From: Talpa occidentalis
Lineage: Eukaryota > Chordata > Mammalia > Eulipotyphla > Talpidae
NCBI RefSeq assembly: GCF_014898055.3
Contig: NW_023601433.1
Span: 15,920,141 to 15,984,140 of the forward strand
Length of the DNA: 64,000 bases
Direction: 5' to 3'
Shown piece by piece: positions 50,321-64,000 of the stretch (the stretch's first letter is position 1; every line of letters begins with the position of its first letter). The position numbers and the translations under genes are program-made. Below the pieces are notes generated by a model. The model saw nothing but the letters and a program-made list of their open reading frames with translations. It was not told the DNA's origin and did no database searches.

Positions 50321-52390
50321 ATCTCCATAAATTACACCTCCACATATATTACAAAATGGTTTCAAAGGTTCCAAGTGGTACATAGTCTCCATTTACTTAT
50401 ACCAAATGCTAGGTAGTCTTCAAAATGCAATGACATGACAGTCACACACATAACTGTATGTGTGATATGATCCAGACCTCCATATCAAAAGGAAGGATTC
50501 TATTACCACAGAAGAAAAGAAGGGCTATCACAAATATCAGATTGTGCAAAATTAAGTATTGTATTCATACAACTTTCATTGTGAAAATTGGAAATTTCTT
50601 TAGCGATATGTAAATAAGCTGATTTGCAACATCCAATGCACCTAAGCCTGGCACAGGTTTAAGCCAGAGGTCTTTCACAACAGAACAGTGCATGTAAGAT
50701 TCACTTTTAAGAGATGTAGCAACATAAGCTTTACAACCTCCCTGAGGGGAAAGACAAAATGCATTCTCTTTGCACTCTGCATACCATTCCTTCTAATATT
50801 AAACACAAACCTCCTTTCATAAAGAGCATATTATGTAAGGTATTATTCTCATCCATCTCTGAAGTTCATTATATACTTTCTTATCAGTGCCCCAGCACTG
50901 ATGTATGATCATAACTTATGCATAAAACATACTGCCAGTGAAAAGTAATGTCCTCAATAAACAGTCTTACCTCCAAAATGCAGCAATCTGGAACCAAATG
51001 CCAACACGCCCCATGGACTTTACCCCAGGAGTGCCTTCCATGCAAGCAGTTTTCCAACCCCAACTGGGTCAGGGAAACACTTTTCCCTTTCTGCTGAGTC
51101 ATCCCCCAGCTTACTTTATAATAAGAGAATTATCACATTCCTTACCTTTAAAATGTGGTAACAACTTAGACGCAAACTCTGATTATATGCCCCAGACCAC
51201 TCCAAAAGTCAAGGATAAGTTTCTCACATGTGTTTGCGTGGCTATGACTGTGGGTGTCTTTATCAGGATTCTCACTGTCAAGCTAAATTCTTGGTGATAT
51301 CACATGGGAATGAATTCTGTGGACATGCCATAAGCAGTTGGGACGCCTTTGAAGGAATTACTGGGTCTTAAGTGACTTACTAAGTATAGAGGTTCTTAAA
51401 GATTTGGAAAAAGAACCCACAGTTCCCAATAACTTTAGGCTATTTTCAGTATACTACTTGGACCCCTGAGATTGAGCTATTCTTCCTGAGAACCTAGCAA
51501 GGTGCTGGACATGGGGTGCTCACTCAGCAATCACTACTGGCAAAGCAACCTCCATACTGAAATGTGGGGTTGATTCACGTAAGTTTGACAGAAAAATGCC
51601 TATACGAATTATCCAAATCGCAATTCCCAGATCATTCTAGCAAAGATGACCCCTTCCCCTTTCCTACTTTTCTGAAAAGAGAAGAGACATAAGTGGTAGT
51701 GCTGATGTGTGCATGCATGGTTTTGCACATTAGTAAGATGGCATCCATTTTACAGTTATACAACTCCAAAAGCTGTTTCTTGGGCTTCTATCATAAGAAC
51801 ATAAGTCTATGTTCTTATGCACCACACTTATTTTACTCAGGGCACTTTAAAGAAATGAGTTTTATAAAAAAAAAATGCAACAAAAAAGAAAGACAACACA
51901 AAAGAAGTAACTAAGTATATGAATAGATCTCATAACTAAGTGTACACATTACATTACATATAAGGAACCCATCACTACAAAAAAAGAAAGTAAGTGATGA
52001 TTTATATGCATAAAATTTAAAAGAAAATCCTGTCGTTACATTTTCATTTGGGTTGAGCTCATTTTAATGAACTAATTAAGTAGAAAGTAATAACAAGGTA
52101 CAAATTAAGTCATAGAAATTAGTGTTAATAATACTAGAGTTTGAGTTTTATATTCTTCCTTCTTTATAGTTAATTAACTGAAAATGAAAATTTCTGTCCT
52201 GAATTAACAAATCAAATTAACAAATGGCTTATTCGAATTTTCAAACTTTAAAAACTCATGACTCGTTTAAAACACTGCTTTTAAATTAAAGTTTTTTGAT
52301 TGTTTTATTTTTTACTTTCCTTATGTTTTCTTTTATCTTCCTTCTGTTACTTGTGTTTTCAATAATATTCCTCTGTTTATATGTCTATTT

Positions 52391-52655
52391 ATTTTTTTAA
52401 GATTTATTTTTATTTATGCATCCAAAAATTGGTGTATAGGCCAGAGGTGGGGGGAGAGGAGGGCGGTGACAGAGGATTCACCAAAGACAGAGTAAGGAGC
52501 AGAACAGGCGGACCTACTGAAATACACTGCTAAGTGAAGCAGAGGGCGAGACAGGAGAGGTCTACTGTGCCATGTGGGTCAGCTCCCTGGCGCAGTGGCT
52601 GCCAACAGATTAATAACACTGAGACCTTTAACCCCTGTGCCGCCAGGGAGGCCCC
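52391..52655 (-). repeat. tRNA-derived SINE, variant C, reverse, diverged
   Basis: This reverse copy is more decayed than the others. Its minus-strand head reads through GGGGTTAAAGG and an AGGGAGCTGACCCACATGG-type block shared with the copies at 59.9 and 62.8 kb. TSD evidence is weak (TCTATTT near both ends). Confidence 0.85.
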
Positions 52656-53840
52656 ACTCTCCATCTATTTTGTCAACACAGGTTTGTTAAACACTGGGGC
52701 CAAATGCTAAGTACCAGAATTATAACACATGCATATAAAAATTCTAGTAAACACTATTCTGTCATATATACAATCTTACTTAAATATGCAGATTAAGTAA
52801 ATTTCAATAATTACTTAATCTTAGATAATTTAAAAGGTAATCTGAAATTTTAAAACAAGACCTAAGAGAAACAAAGATAGTTACATGAAATAAAATGATC
52901 TTTGATTTTTGTCAGGTCAGCTAATTAAAACAAGCGCATGAAAAGAAAAACTGAAGATTAGGAAAAATGGACTATCGCCATTAACCATCAAACAGGCTAT
53001 ATAAATAAAGATAAATGTTAAAACACTCAAATCCATCTTAGATTATTTCTACAAAACATCACAATGTGTGACAGTACATAAGTGTATATGCATAATGTAC
53101 CTATTTATTTGTTTATTAAGTCAGAGTCAGTATTTGGGAGTCATCTGTCTGTACTGCATGTGCTTTATAATCATTAAAAAAGAAAAGCAACAGCATAACA
53201 ATTGTGCAATATCTGCTGTCATTCTTTCTAGTCACCCCCAAAGTTCATGAACAAGTACACATATGTCCTGCCTTGAAGTACACTTGTTTTACACATTTTT
53301 ATATTCTAAATATAGAAAAAAATTTTATATATTTCTCTAAATAGACATTTTCAAAAATAGATCTATGACAGCCTGAGGAGAAAAATTTCAAGGAATGACT
53401 TTCCATGACTATATATCCTGAAGTCTTTTTGCAAATTTCACTCTTCTACCTCAATATCCTCACTTCTCTATCTAAATTTACATTTTGGCCAAAATATTCA
53501 TCCTAAACCACATGTCAGTCACCAGCTTAAGAACATTTATTTATAGGCCTTTTATTTCTTGAAAAGTAGCATCTGAAGTCTTTGGCATGGCAGAGAAGGG
53601 CCTAAGCGAACAAGGGTCTGTGCTGCTTTTCCAACTTCATCTTTCAAATCTACACTTCACAATCTGTGATACTCTTCTCTGTCCATATATTTCCCATTTT
53701 ATTTCTTAACCCAGAACATCCTTCTCATCCTCCTCCATCTATAGGAGCCTTGACCCTTCTCATCCAAACAAAATTACTTTTCATGAAAGTTTTCAAGCCA
53801 GAAATAATCTCCCTCTCTCCCTCCCCCCTCCTTCTTCTTC

Positions 53841-53893
<53 letters not shown>

Positions 53894-55209
53894 CCTTTTT
53901 CTTCCTCCAGGCTTCGCTCTTTTTTATGTGCACTTTTCTTTTTCTCTGATGGAACTTATCACATCCTAATTTTTGTTATAACCATTTGACATTTCTCTCT
54001 TGTTCCACATTTCTCTTCTAATGGTTACAATATCCTTAAAGCAAGACCATTCCTCATTTAGTTTCATAATCTTACAAAAATTAGTTTTGTGTGACTAGTA
54101 AAGTGATTAAGAAAGCTCATAAATAAAATTTACCATTTTTAAGCAACATGACTTAATGACAGCTATAATTTTATATTCACATATTGCCTCATCTTTCCCA
54201 ATAAAACGGGACTATCAAAATAAATACTTAATCATTGCTTTCTTAATTTCCTTTAATAATAAGTCAAATATCATAGCCATGATCATGAGCATATATGTTA
54301 AGGGAAATTGGACTTTTCTAGAGCATGATATTAACCAAAGCACTATGGAAGATGTTTCAAATGGCACCTGTCCAATGGCCTTCAAGCTCAAATTCTACTA
54401 GTATCCAATTTTGTTTATAATAAATTTATGTTTACAGAACCAGAAAAATTAGCATCATGAGAATGCAGAGAAAAAAAAAAGAGCACAGAAGTGTCCCATG
54501 CCTGTGTTATGCATAGTCACTGACTTTGGGATAATTCAATATAATAACCTGCATCTTCCATTTGTCTTTCTATTATTGGGTACAGGGAAAATTGGAACAC
54601 CTCAATTCACAGCGCATGAATTAGCAACTATTGATGAAGTTTTTGAAGGTATCAAATATGAACATGGTGCCAAAGCAATTGTATCACAAAGTTTAAAAAT
54701 TAACTCAGAGAAAACATGCAATATTCTGTAAGAACACATTCTCATTCTTCTGGTTGGTTTAATATTGTATAGAGTTGTTAACTGGTCACACCAATATATT
54801 TCTTTCACTTGAAATCCAGAGAGTAGATATTGAATATACTAATTTCTTTCCTTAAGATCATAAAACATATCTTCAGGACACAACTACTTTTATAAAATTA
54901 CAAAAAAGTAAAATGTATCTTATTTAAAATTAATTTTATATAAAGGCATTCCTTCTGTGTTTCTTGCTACCACTGTTATTGTTATAATACCTTGCATATA
55001 AAGATCGTAAGTGATAATACATGGAAAGGATACATTTTAAAAAAAAAATGACGCATAATTTTAAAATCTTGAGGTAAAGAGAAAAAAATTAATGGAAAGA
55101 GTTTCACATAGTCAAAGATTTATTACCACAAATCCACAGTAGCATATACTTCTAAATATATGACATTACCACCTATTTAGTGTTTTAGTTTATTTGTGAG
55201 TCTATATTT
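52656..55209. other. AT-rich intron sequence; one short protein-like frame
   Basis: The interval contains the CT tract at 53844. A 77-codon plus-strand frame at 54498-54731 ends in protein-like sequence (HELATIDEVFEGIKYEHGAK near its middle). I do not recognise it, and no exon signals or flanking repeats define it. Confidence 0.5.
53844..53890. repeat. (CT)n microsatellite in a polypyrimidine tract
   Basis: About 23 CT units follow CTTCTTCTTCTT and C-rich sequence at 53809-53843. This makes an asymmetric pyrimidine tract of about 80 bp on the plus strand. The Leu/Ser-rich open frame across it is a repeat artefact. Confidence 0.97.
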
Positions 55210-55430
55210 TTATGACTTATTGCAATGTTTCTCAAAATGCTGTCCATAAAATATCTGCTTCAAAATAATCTGAAGGACTAATTTTAAATGCAGAAACCCC
55301 AACATTCCACTCCACACCAGTAGGATCAGAATCTCTTAGAGTAAAGAGGAAACTGGGAGTCTGCTTTTGAAGCCAATTTTTCCACCTGACTCTGATGTAC
55401 ACCATAGAGACCTACAGAGTTTCCGAAACC
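55210..55430 (+). repeat. MER5-type hAT-Charlie DNA transposon remnant
   Basis: The left end GCAATGTTTCTCAAAATGC resembles the terminal sequence of non-autonomous MER5-like hAT elements. It is followed by AATAATCTGAAGGACTAA, a CCCCAACATTCCAC block and GATCAGAATCTC in the expected order. It encodes nothing. It lies about 1 kb beyond exon 3 on the intron side. Confidence 0.55.
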
Positions 55431-56045
55431 ATGCCTCAATATACTCCCAGCGTTATATGTCGGAAAGAAAAGTTGCCAAATGATTTCTCCTTAGAAATGC
55501 TCATTCTTACAATCCCTAAAGTGTCATCCAGCAAAAAATAAACTTACTTCCAAATTCCATGGTATGTCAACTCAATGAATAAATGAATAGGATCATTTTT
55601 CTCTGCGTACCCTGTTGTCTTGAAGTGCCCCAAACAAAAAGTCTGTGACACCCACTTCGCACTTCGGGACAGAGACAGACCTCCTCCGCTTTCCACAGGT
55701 CAGAATTAGAATCCTGTCATCATTAACAAAACCCTAAGAGAGACTCACTAGCCTTGAGATCTCCAGGCATAGCCGCCCCTTCAGAGAGCTCGCCTGCAGC
55801 ACAGGCCCTCCATCCAGCTCAAGGAGCAGCCAAGACGCCGTCAGCACCTTGGACAGCGACCGGCGGAGCAGGGCTGCCGGCTGCACGGCTGGAGAGTTTG
55901 CCTCCAGCAAAGTCTCTGAGTCCCAGGAAACTGCTCTGAGCTACCCCCACCAGTGCACAGACCACCGCCCCTGGTTCTCTACAAGTGCCAGCATCTCTTC
56001 CCAGAAGACAACAAAGGAAACCTTAAGTGCCTCTTAACTAGACTA

Positions 56046-56570
<525 letters not shown>

Positions 56571-56753
56571 CTAAGGGTGCCGGCGGCGGGGCGAGGGGCG
56601 GGCGGCATCTGAGGGGGGGTCGCCAGCGAAGCGCTCCCGCCGCACCCCCATCCCGCCGCAGCCCGGCGGAAGCGGCCCCCGCCCCCCTTCTCCGCCCAGG
56701 CCGCCGGCGCGGTGGGTGGCTCTTCCCGCAGCGGCCGCGCGCACCCCACTTAC

Positions 56754-56845
56754 CCCCGAAGTCGGGTCTTAGGCGAATGTCGTAGCCTTTCAACAGCTTG
56801 TCCACCGTCTCCTTCACAAAGGACATGTTCCCGGGATCGTTCACG
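56754..56845 (-). CDS. GABRB3: GABRB3 exon 2 (start of mature beta-3 subunit)
   Basis: This 92-bp exon is bounded by a GCCCAG acceptor (last intron base 56846) and a GGGG|GTAAGTG donor (intron begins 56753). It encodes [20 protein letters not shown] followed by [10 protein letters not shown] and one leftover G. This is the N-terminal start of the extracellular ligand-binding domain of a pentameric Cys-loop GABA-gated chloride channel subunit. The N-M-S triplet is the first N-glycosylation sequon of the mature chain. The sequence appears identical to mammalian beta-3 and differs from what I recall of beta-1 and beta-2. Gly32 (isoform 2 numbering), a known human disease position, is present. 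Introns on either side are tiny (128 bp upstream to exon 1, 241 bp downstream to exon 3). Confidence 0.97.
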
Positions 56846-56972
56846 CTGGGCGAGGGAGCAAGGGGCACCGAGATGAGCCTCGGGCGGCCGCGCCCCCGCC
56901 CGCGCCCGGCGCGCACACCCCCGCGCCTCGCCCGCCGCCCGGCCCGCTGCCCGCCGGCCCCCCGCGACCCTA

Positions 56973-57713
<741 letters not shown>

Positions 57714-57716
57714 TCA

Positions 57717-57815
<99 letters not shown>

Positions 57816-59088
57816 TCACCTGGGTGGGATCCGCTCTTCCCAGTCACGGAGCATTCAGACGGCGACGCGGGGATCCCCGCCCCTGCCCCCACCCGTGGGC
57901 TTTCCCGCCAGACCCACCTTCCATCTTCCGGCCCCTTGCATGGCGGCTCTATTAATTATTTATGAGAGGAAACCGTTTTTTAAAAAATCTGTTCTTTAAA
58001 CTATTCCTCTTACCTGTACTCCTGAACACCTCATGTGAGCACTGGATCCTCCTCGCTCACATAAATACATTTGTAATGAATGCTAAAAAGGAGCCTGGAA
58101 ATGCGTATTTTATTATCAATAAGCGGAGGTCTGAATCAAACAAGGAGACCCCTGTCATTCCAGGGACGCAAAACAACCCGCCTTTCTGGCGCAGTCTGGT
58201 GCTGTCCATGGTTCTTAATATACGGCCAGGGGCTCTGCTGTCCGCCTGACAGGCCCCATATTTTGGTTCTCCTTCGAAGACTGCTCACACACACCTTGAC
58301 CAAGCTGCAGCCCTATGTACGCCACACTCCCCCCTGTCCTGTCTGTCACCACTGGGTGCTTAAGGGGTGTCTGCACATCCATGGCCATAGATTATTTTTC
58401 TTTTGTGAATGATTCTAAATGATGTTTCTCTGTGCCTCAGACTTCTCATATGAAAGAAGACGGTTATACAATCCTACTTGTGGTCAACCAAAAAAAAAAA
58501 AAAACCTACAAATCGAGTTCATTTTTTGTGCTCTGTAGACTCCTTTGGACCATCTTAGGACTTAATGAATGGTTAATAATAGATCACTGCTCCTCTGTAT
58601 TGACGCGTGTTTTTCTATAAAGCTTAAGGTTTTCTATTGTCAAGACTTCACATAGGTAAGTATCTAAATCTAGACCCTTATTCTCAAGCTGGCAGGTTTC
58701 TGTGCATTAATTTTAAATACCATTGCCTTTTAAAGAAATCAGCAATTTTATTTTTGGAACAGAAAATGTGGCCGCAGAACCTGAAAGGTTGATATTAAGA
58801 TAGGTTAAGAGATAAATATAGCTCCCTAATTATTTTCCGGAAAAGTCTATTCACAACTACTTTGTGTTCTGTGTCCTGCTAATGTGCAAGGAGTTATCTA
58901 GAAAATGAGTTCTGTATTATCATACCTTCCCTTCTGTGTACATGTTTTGGCTATTTTTCCTATTTGCATATACCTTTTTTAGAGAAATGACCTCCTGCGG
59001 ATCACAACTACACAAAGTGAACAATAAAAGTAAGGTAGTTGAGTAAATCCAAAAATATAACAAGAATCATCACTCTTTCTGCTATTTT

Positions 59089-59313
59089 TTAAAGATTTAT
59101 TTATTTATTATACAAGCACTGGGTACAGTCAGAAGCTCAGAAGGGTAAGAGAATTCACCAGAGACAGAGCAGGGAACAGAACAGGCAGAGTGACGAAATA
59201 CACTGCTGAGGGGAGCAGCGGGTGAGTGAGGAGAGGTCTGTGCACCATGTGGGACCCTCGCCTGTGGCACCTTCGCAGCCCAGCATTCAACTGCTGCGCC
59301 ACCAGGGGAGGCC
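59089..59313 (-). repeat. tRNA-derived SINE, variant B, internally deleted, with 16-bp TSD
   Basis: The reverse copy is flanked by a perfect repeat CTCTTTCTGCTATTTT at 59073-59088 and 59314-59329. It is about 40 bp shorter than its relatives. The part covering the B box-like region (the GATCGAACC to GCAGAGGCTGC segment of other copies) is missing between about 59266 and 59272. Confidence 0.93.
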
Positions 59314-59915
59314 CTCTTTCTGCTATTTTATACATTCAAAGACATTCAAAACAATATTACAAATGTTATCATTATCCAACCATGTGCTACCTCAGCCCTT
59401 CTTGACTTCAACCAGTCTCTGGGATTTGTGGCCCTACTTATTAATATCATCAAACTTGCTACTTCACCAAACAGTTTTGCAAGAATCTAATAAACTTTAC
59501 ATGGAAACAACCCCACCTTCCCTCACCTCATGTCTGCATTGTTTGTGTCTCATCTCCCACCTTCAGGCTTTTTAATTGACAAGATCCAAGGTACTGGCAC
59601 CCACATGTGAGCAACCTGAAATTGCAGGAGAGTTAGCCGTCCATGTGGGGAAACGTTGACAAATGGAAGATGGAAGCCAGTGGGTAAATCACTCTTCTTT
59701 TGATGTCCCCCTGAGAAATATTCTGACATAAAGTAGATACTCCTATCTGTTCCCTCTCCTTTCATGTCTCAATAACCCTTTTCCTTCACCTTCATTTCAT
59801 CAGCAGTACATGCCTTAGTAAAATGTTAACTCTTAAAATTTGCCTCAATATGTCTTCTGGGGAATCCAAGTTAAGTCGTCAATTGGTTGGAAAATCATCA
59901 AAATCACCTAAAATG

Positions 59916-60179
59916 TGGGGCTCCCTGGTGGCGCAAGGGGTTGAGCACAGCACTATGAGGCTGTCCACAGCCACTGTAGTGTGAGTTTGATCCCTAGCTG
60001 GCCAGAGAGCTACCCACATGGCTCAGCAGACCTCTCCTGTCTCGCCCTCTACTCCCCTCAGCAGTGTATTTCAGTTGGTCTGCCTTTTGTATTTCCTACT
60101 CTGTCTCTGGTGACTCCTCTCACTCTGCATCTCTAGCCTGTGCCTCAGTTCTTGTGTGCATAAATAAATCAATCTTAAG
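59916..60179 (+). repeat. tRNA-derived SINE, variant C, with 14-bp TSD
   Basis: This forward copy has head GGGGCTCCCTGGTGGCGCAA, then GGGGTTGAGCAC, AGTTTGATCC and GAGCTACCCACATGG. It is flanked by AATCACCTAAAATG at 59902-59915 and 60180-60193. It lies in the upstream flank of GABRB3. Confidence 0.93.
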
Positions 60180-62784
60180 AATCACCTAAAATGCAGTATT
60201 TTTATATAATGAAGGTAAAATCAAATAGAAACAGTGTGGTAAGTAGACACTTTTGTAATCAAGATTCACTAGGCTATGAGGGTCATCAGTGTCACTACTC
60301 AGCAACCAAGGCTGGACATGCAACCCCTCAGAGAGCCATCTTCAGGTTTGGGTGAGCACTGAACCCCAAGAATATCCATTTTTCCACTCTCCAGGATTCC
60401 TCAAACCATGAATATTTCTATAATTTTATTGAATGCTGCTAATTTATTAGCCAAATGAGCAGGAAATTATTAATTCAGTTCTTTCATTTATTTTCAGCTG
60501 AAAGAGAAAAACATCCAGTTTGTTGATTTGTCCTGGATTTTGATATCTTCTTTAAAGAGTGTTTGGATTTTGTTTTGGTAATTAAATTACTTGCTGAAGA
60601 CTTTGATCTTTTCAAGACTAGTTTAAAACCTGCTAAGGCCAGATTAAAGTAGGCTTTAAATGTAAGTTTATTTTGACCATACTATTAAAATGGTATCCTT
60701 CTGGGACACCTATTGAATGTCCCAAGTGTATAACAATTACCTTCCTTTTTGGCTAGGCTAGAATTTGAATATATACCAATCCTGTGTCACCTCTGAAAAA
60801 TCATGCAGTTTACAGATTTTTGTATATTTTTCTAGCTTTGTGAAGGCTCACCCTCTGCACTTAAAGTATAGTACTTGCCAATGGATGTGAGGAGTCTACT
60901 GTCTGGAGGTTTTCCTGAAGAACATCCTTCTTACCCATGAACTTCCTCAAATAAAAGTTGCCACCATCTCTCAGAACTCTTATCTCTGTCTTTTCATGCA
61001 ATGATTCTCTCATGCTTGAGTTTCTTCTTACTACATGGTGCACAATAAAGGACTTCTGGTTGAGTTTCTTCACATATCTTGTTCTATAAAGGTCTCCAGG
61101 TAAAACATCAATTCAATGATAGGACTCTTATTCCCTTCACTAAGAGATCACCATAGTGCACTGCCTATTGTTCAATGTCTAATTATAGTTGCTTCATATA
61201 TTTTGTTGAGTTTTTTTTTCTAGTTGTTTATGATGGAAGCCCAGTCATATTTATTTCACTATTGCCAGAAGTCTTAAGTTCATTTTTATTTTAAGAAATT
61301 GATCATTGAAATTTAAAACACTGTTACTCTCAAGACAGGTCTAATGATCTGAAAGCAATGGCAGTCCATATCTCTGTGATAAGATCATTTATCCAGATAA
61401 TATATGCTATGTAAATACACAGTAAGTTTTACCAGAAAATTATATTTATTTATTCAATGAAATATATTACAGCTAGATAAAACTGCAGTCAAAGATGTTA
61501 TTTTAAAAATCTGTATTCAGAATCATAGTTCCTGAAATGTCAATGGAAATAGGGAAAAATCTGACAAGAGGAAACACAAAGGTAAAAAGTTTCAGTTTTT
61601 TAATTATATGAAGAAATAGAAGACAAGACTTTCCCTAAAGAAAGGAAGATCACCAGAATATTTTTAACCAATAAATGAAAGTAAACTGTTGCCCTATACA
61701 TGAAATCTTTTGGTATCTTAGGTTTCTAGAGGATTCCTACTTACACCAGATGGAAAGATCTTAAACTAATGATGACATAATGTGCATTTCTGATATATTA
61801 CTTTAGAGTATAACATATTCAATTCCTTTTAATATCATTCAATTTCCTTTTCAAAAAGCAGCATAATTTCCTTTACTAAAGATGCCATGGCCCTCCTTCC
61901 TCTGTCTCTTGTCATTCTTCCTATGATTCACCTTCTTAACCTGACTAAGTAACAATGCTGACAGGATATATGGAAGAGATGATCAAATACCCACTTGCAT
62001 AATTGAGTATAGTGAGAAACATAGATAAAACTAAGAATTATTTTAATGTCTTAAGAACTGAAAATTAGGAAATTAATACAATTTTAATGTTCAACCACAA
62101 GGTAGAATTGTATCTTAGTGAAAAATGTGAATTAAAACCATAGAGAAATATATAGAAAAAACCCTGCTTGTATTCAATATATCTTAACTCTTAAGTAGTC
62201 TTTGTAATTTGGAAAGGAATAGCTTCTAGAATTTATTAGTATATATGTTCATAATATGTAGTGTGTATATACATAATATATTAAATATAAATATGTAATA
62301 TATGTTAACATATAAATTATAAACACAGTGGAATTTAACACTACATTAATAAATTGTGAAACATAAAAGAACAGAGTCTAAGAGATATTTTAACATACAT
62401 TTATACATACACAATAAAATATTTCATATATTAGGAACATATATGTTGTTCTTTTAAGTTTCATGATTTATTAATATTTTATTATATAATAGTATAGAAT
62501 ATTGAAATTCATGGAATAGTTATAATTTAAACTAAAAGTTATTTATAGTAAAAAATTTTTAATTTGCAGCAAGCCTAAGGATGTTTTATTTCAGTTTCCT
62601 CTCTTCTTTTAATATTTAAGTATTCATATTAGTTAAGCAATTAATTTTTGAGAACTATCTTATCTTAGACATTCTGCTAACAAGTAAATGAGAGAAAAAT
62701 ATGAGAAAAACAGTTCTTGCCTTCTACTTATTTATTAGAATAAGAATAACAGAGCCTGTACAAAACCTTAAAGAGAGTACTTCC

Positions 62785-62928
62785 GGGCCTCCTTGGTGGT
62801 GCAAGGGGTTAAGACACAACCTTTGAAGCTGTCCACAGCCACTGCAGCATGAGTTTGATCCCTGGCCAGGGAGCTACCCACATGGTGTGGGAGAACTCTC
62901 CTGTTTTGCCTGCTGCTCCCCTCAGCAG
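62785..62928 (+). repeat. tRNA-derived SINE, variant C, 3'-truncated
   Basis: The copy starts at GGGCCTCCTTGGTGGTGCAA and matches the family through CTGCTGCTCCCCTCAGCAG. It then stops without the 3' half or A tail. The sequence after the break, AGATAGGAGCAG, can pair with the preceding CTGCTCCC, giving a small hairpin. Confidence 0.85.
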
Positions 62929-63256
62929 GAGATAGGAGCAGTGTAGTACTGAGCTGAGAAAGAACCAGGAGGCCCTTCAGAAGAGTATTAGCATTAGGAC
63001 ACTAAGAAGAAACACAGAGAAGGCTCATCAAACAGACTATGTAAATAAATTGTAGGGACTTCCTTTACCCCTTACTGAAGGCACTCGTTTATAAGGCATT
63101 CATTTATCTTCCAGAAAAAAATAATGGGGCAGTGAGGGAGGAAGGAGGCATAAACTTTATTCAGCAAGATCAGCTGAATCTAATCTGTAAGAATATCAGC
63201 ACAGCACGCATTACAGTCATCTCCCCCATCATTATTTGTATTTCTATAAATTGGAG

Positions 63257-63259
<3 letters not shown>

Positions 63260-63338
<79 letters not shown>
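63260..63338. repeat. (TC)n(AC)n compound microsatellite
   Basis: About 28 TC units are followed directly by about 11 AC units. The two open frames across it (Ser-Leu and Arg-Glu repeats) are artefacts. Confidence 0.97.
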
Positions 63339-64000
63339 CTTGTCAAAGTGTAGCCTTCATTTATCAGCTGAAGATTCAAAGAACCTCTGAACTTGACATA
63401 GTAATGAAGTGACATAGTAATGTGTATGAGGACAACTCGCTGGTAATCAAATGTTATTAAACCTCATATTCTGTGTAAGTTGCTTTTATCTCTTAGGATC
63501 ATGATTTTTAGATTTATAACTACTAATTAAGATGGTTCTGCTACATTTGCACAAGCATATACATATATGTGGTTGTCATAGCAAAAGGTATGTATGTTCA
63601 CACTTCATATTGACAAATTCCATTCCAAGTTGCCTCTATCAATTTACAATTGCAATATCAATGATCAAAAGTTCTCTTTTATCTACACATATACCAAATC
63701 TCTGTAATACAAGACTTACATTTTGACAATCTGCTAGAAAATTCAACATTAGCATGGGAATAATTTGTAATTTCCTGTTGACTTGTAATATAAAGTATCT
63801 TTTCATATTTATTGGTTATTTATTGGTCACAGGCCACTGCCCAGTTATGCCGAGTTATTTGCACTCTCAAACAAGGACAGATATTTTCTTCTTCTTTAAT
63901 TATGAAAAATTACAGATTGCCATGTGCTAATTTTTTGTAAGAAAGCTTTATATGTTAAGAACGTCTATCTCCCTCCTTTTCTTAAGTTATTCTGCTTTCA

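Larger units (their letters stand above)
47774..52390. other. Intron sequence without a gene
   Basis: Mostly unique AT-rich sequence with the L2 or MIR remnants noted at 48299 and 50140. A possible L2-like block occurs at 49830-49920. No coding signal is seen. Confidence 0.6.
57971..64000. other. Upstream flank of GABRB3
   Basis: Beyond the CpG island the DNA quickly becomes AT-rich. It holds three SINEs and the (TC)n(AC)n array, and no exon was recognised. The interval 62230-62560 is extremely AT-rich. By comparison with human, GABRA5 would lie further to the right in divergent orientation, but nothing in the window shows it. Confidence 0.65.

Noticed and set aside
63132..63415. Frames with Ser-Leu or Arg-Glu repeats
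   Set aside because: They are direct translations of the (TC)n(AC)n microsatellite.

Overview
This is mammalian genomic DNA: introns, a CpG island and dense non-LTR retrotransposons, with no operons or compact genes. The only protein-coding gene I can support is the 5' end of GABRB3 (GABA-A receptor beta-3 subunit) on the minus strand. Four coding exons lie in a GC-rich island at about 56.1-57.9 kb. Read on the minus strand they are alternative first exon 1a (57797-57718), alternative first exon 1 (57053-56974), exon 2 (56845-56754) and exon 3 (56512-56445). All splice sites are GT-AG and the phases agree. Either first exon supplies a signal peptide and joins exon 2 in the same phase.

Positions 1-56444 are therefore the start of GABRB3 intron 3, which is very large in other mammals. 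Positions from about 57.97 kb to the end are upstream flank. In human, GABRA5 lies head-to-head on that side, but none of its exons was seen here.

The intron and flank are AT-rich and full of retroelements. (1) There are fourteen copies of one tRNA-derived SINE of about 260-285 bp, with A and B box-like heads, A-rich tails and often clear target-site duplications (TSDs). They sort by eye into three variants. The family resembles what I recall of rhinolophoid bat SINEs (Rhin-1), so a bat is my best guess, but this is unverified. (2) Four young, 5'-truncated L1 insertions with TSDs lie at 17.1, 33.05, 35.65 and 39.7 kb. One is a twin-priming inversion and one has an internal deletion. (3) Old L1 sequence lies at 2.1-5.2, 14.4-14.9, 17.9-19.3 and 31.7-36.8 kb. 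(4) A few ancient MIR, L2 and MER5-like remnants and several microsatellites are also present.

The most unusual item is a 36-bp insertion at 9062-9097. It matches the 5' half of tRNA-Cys(GCA), ends in the anticodon loop, has no A tail and is bracketed by a perfect 12-bp TSD. It looks like a retroposed tRNA half. I saw no CRISPR array, no intact mobile-element gene and no recognisable endogenous virus.
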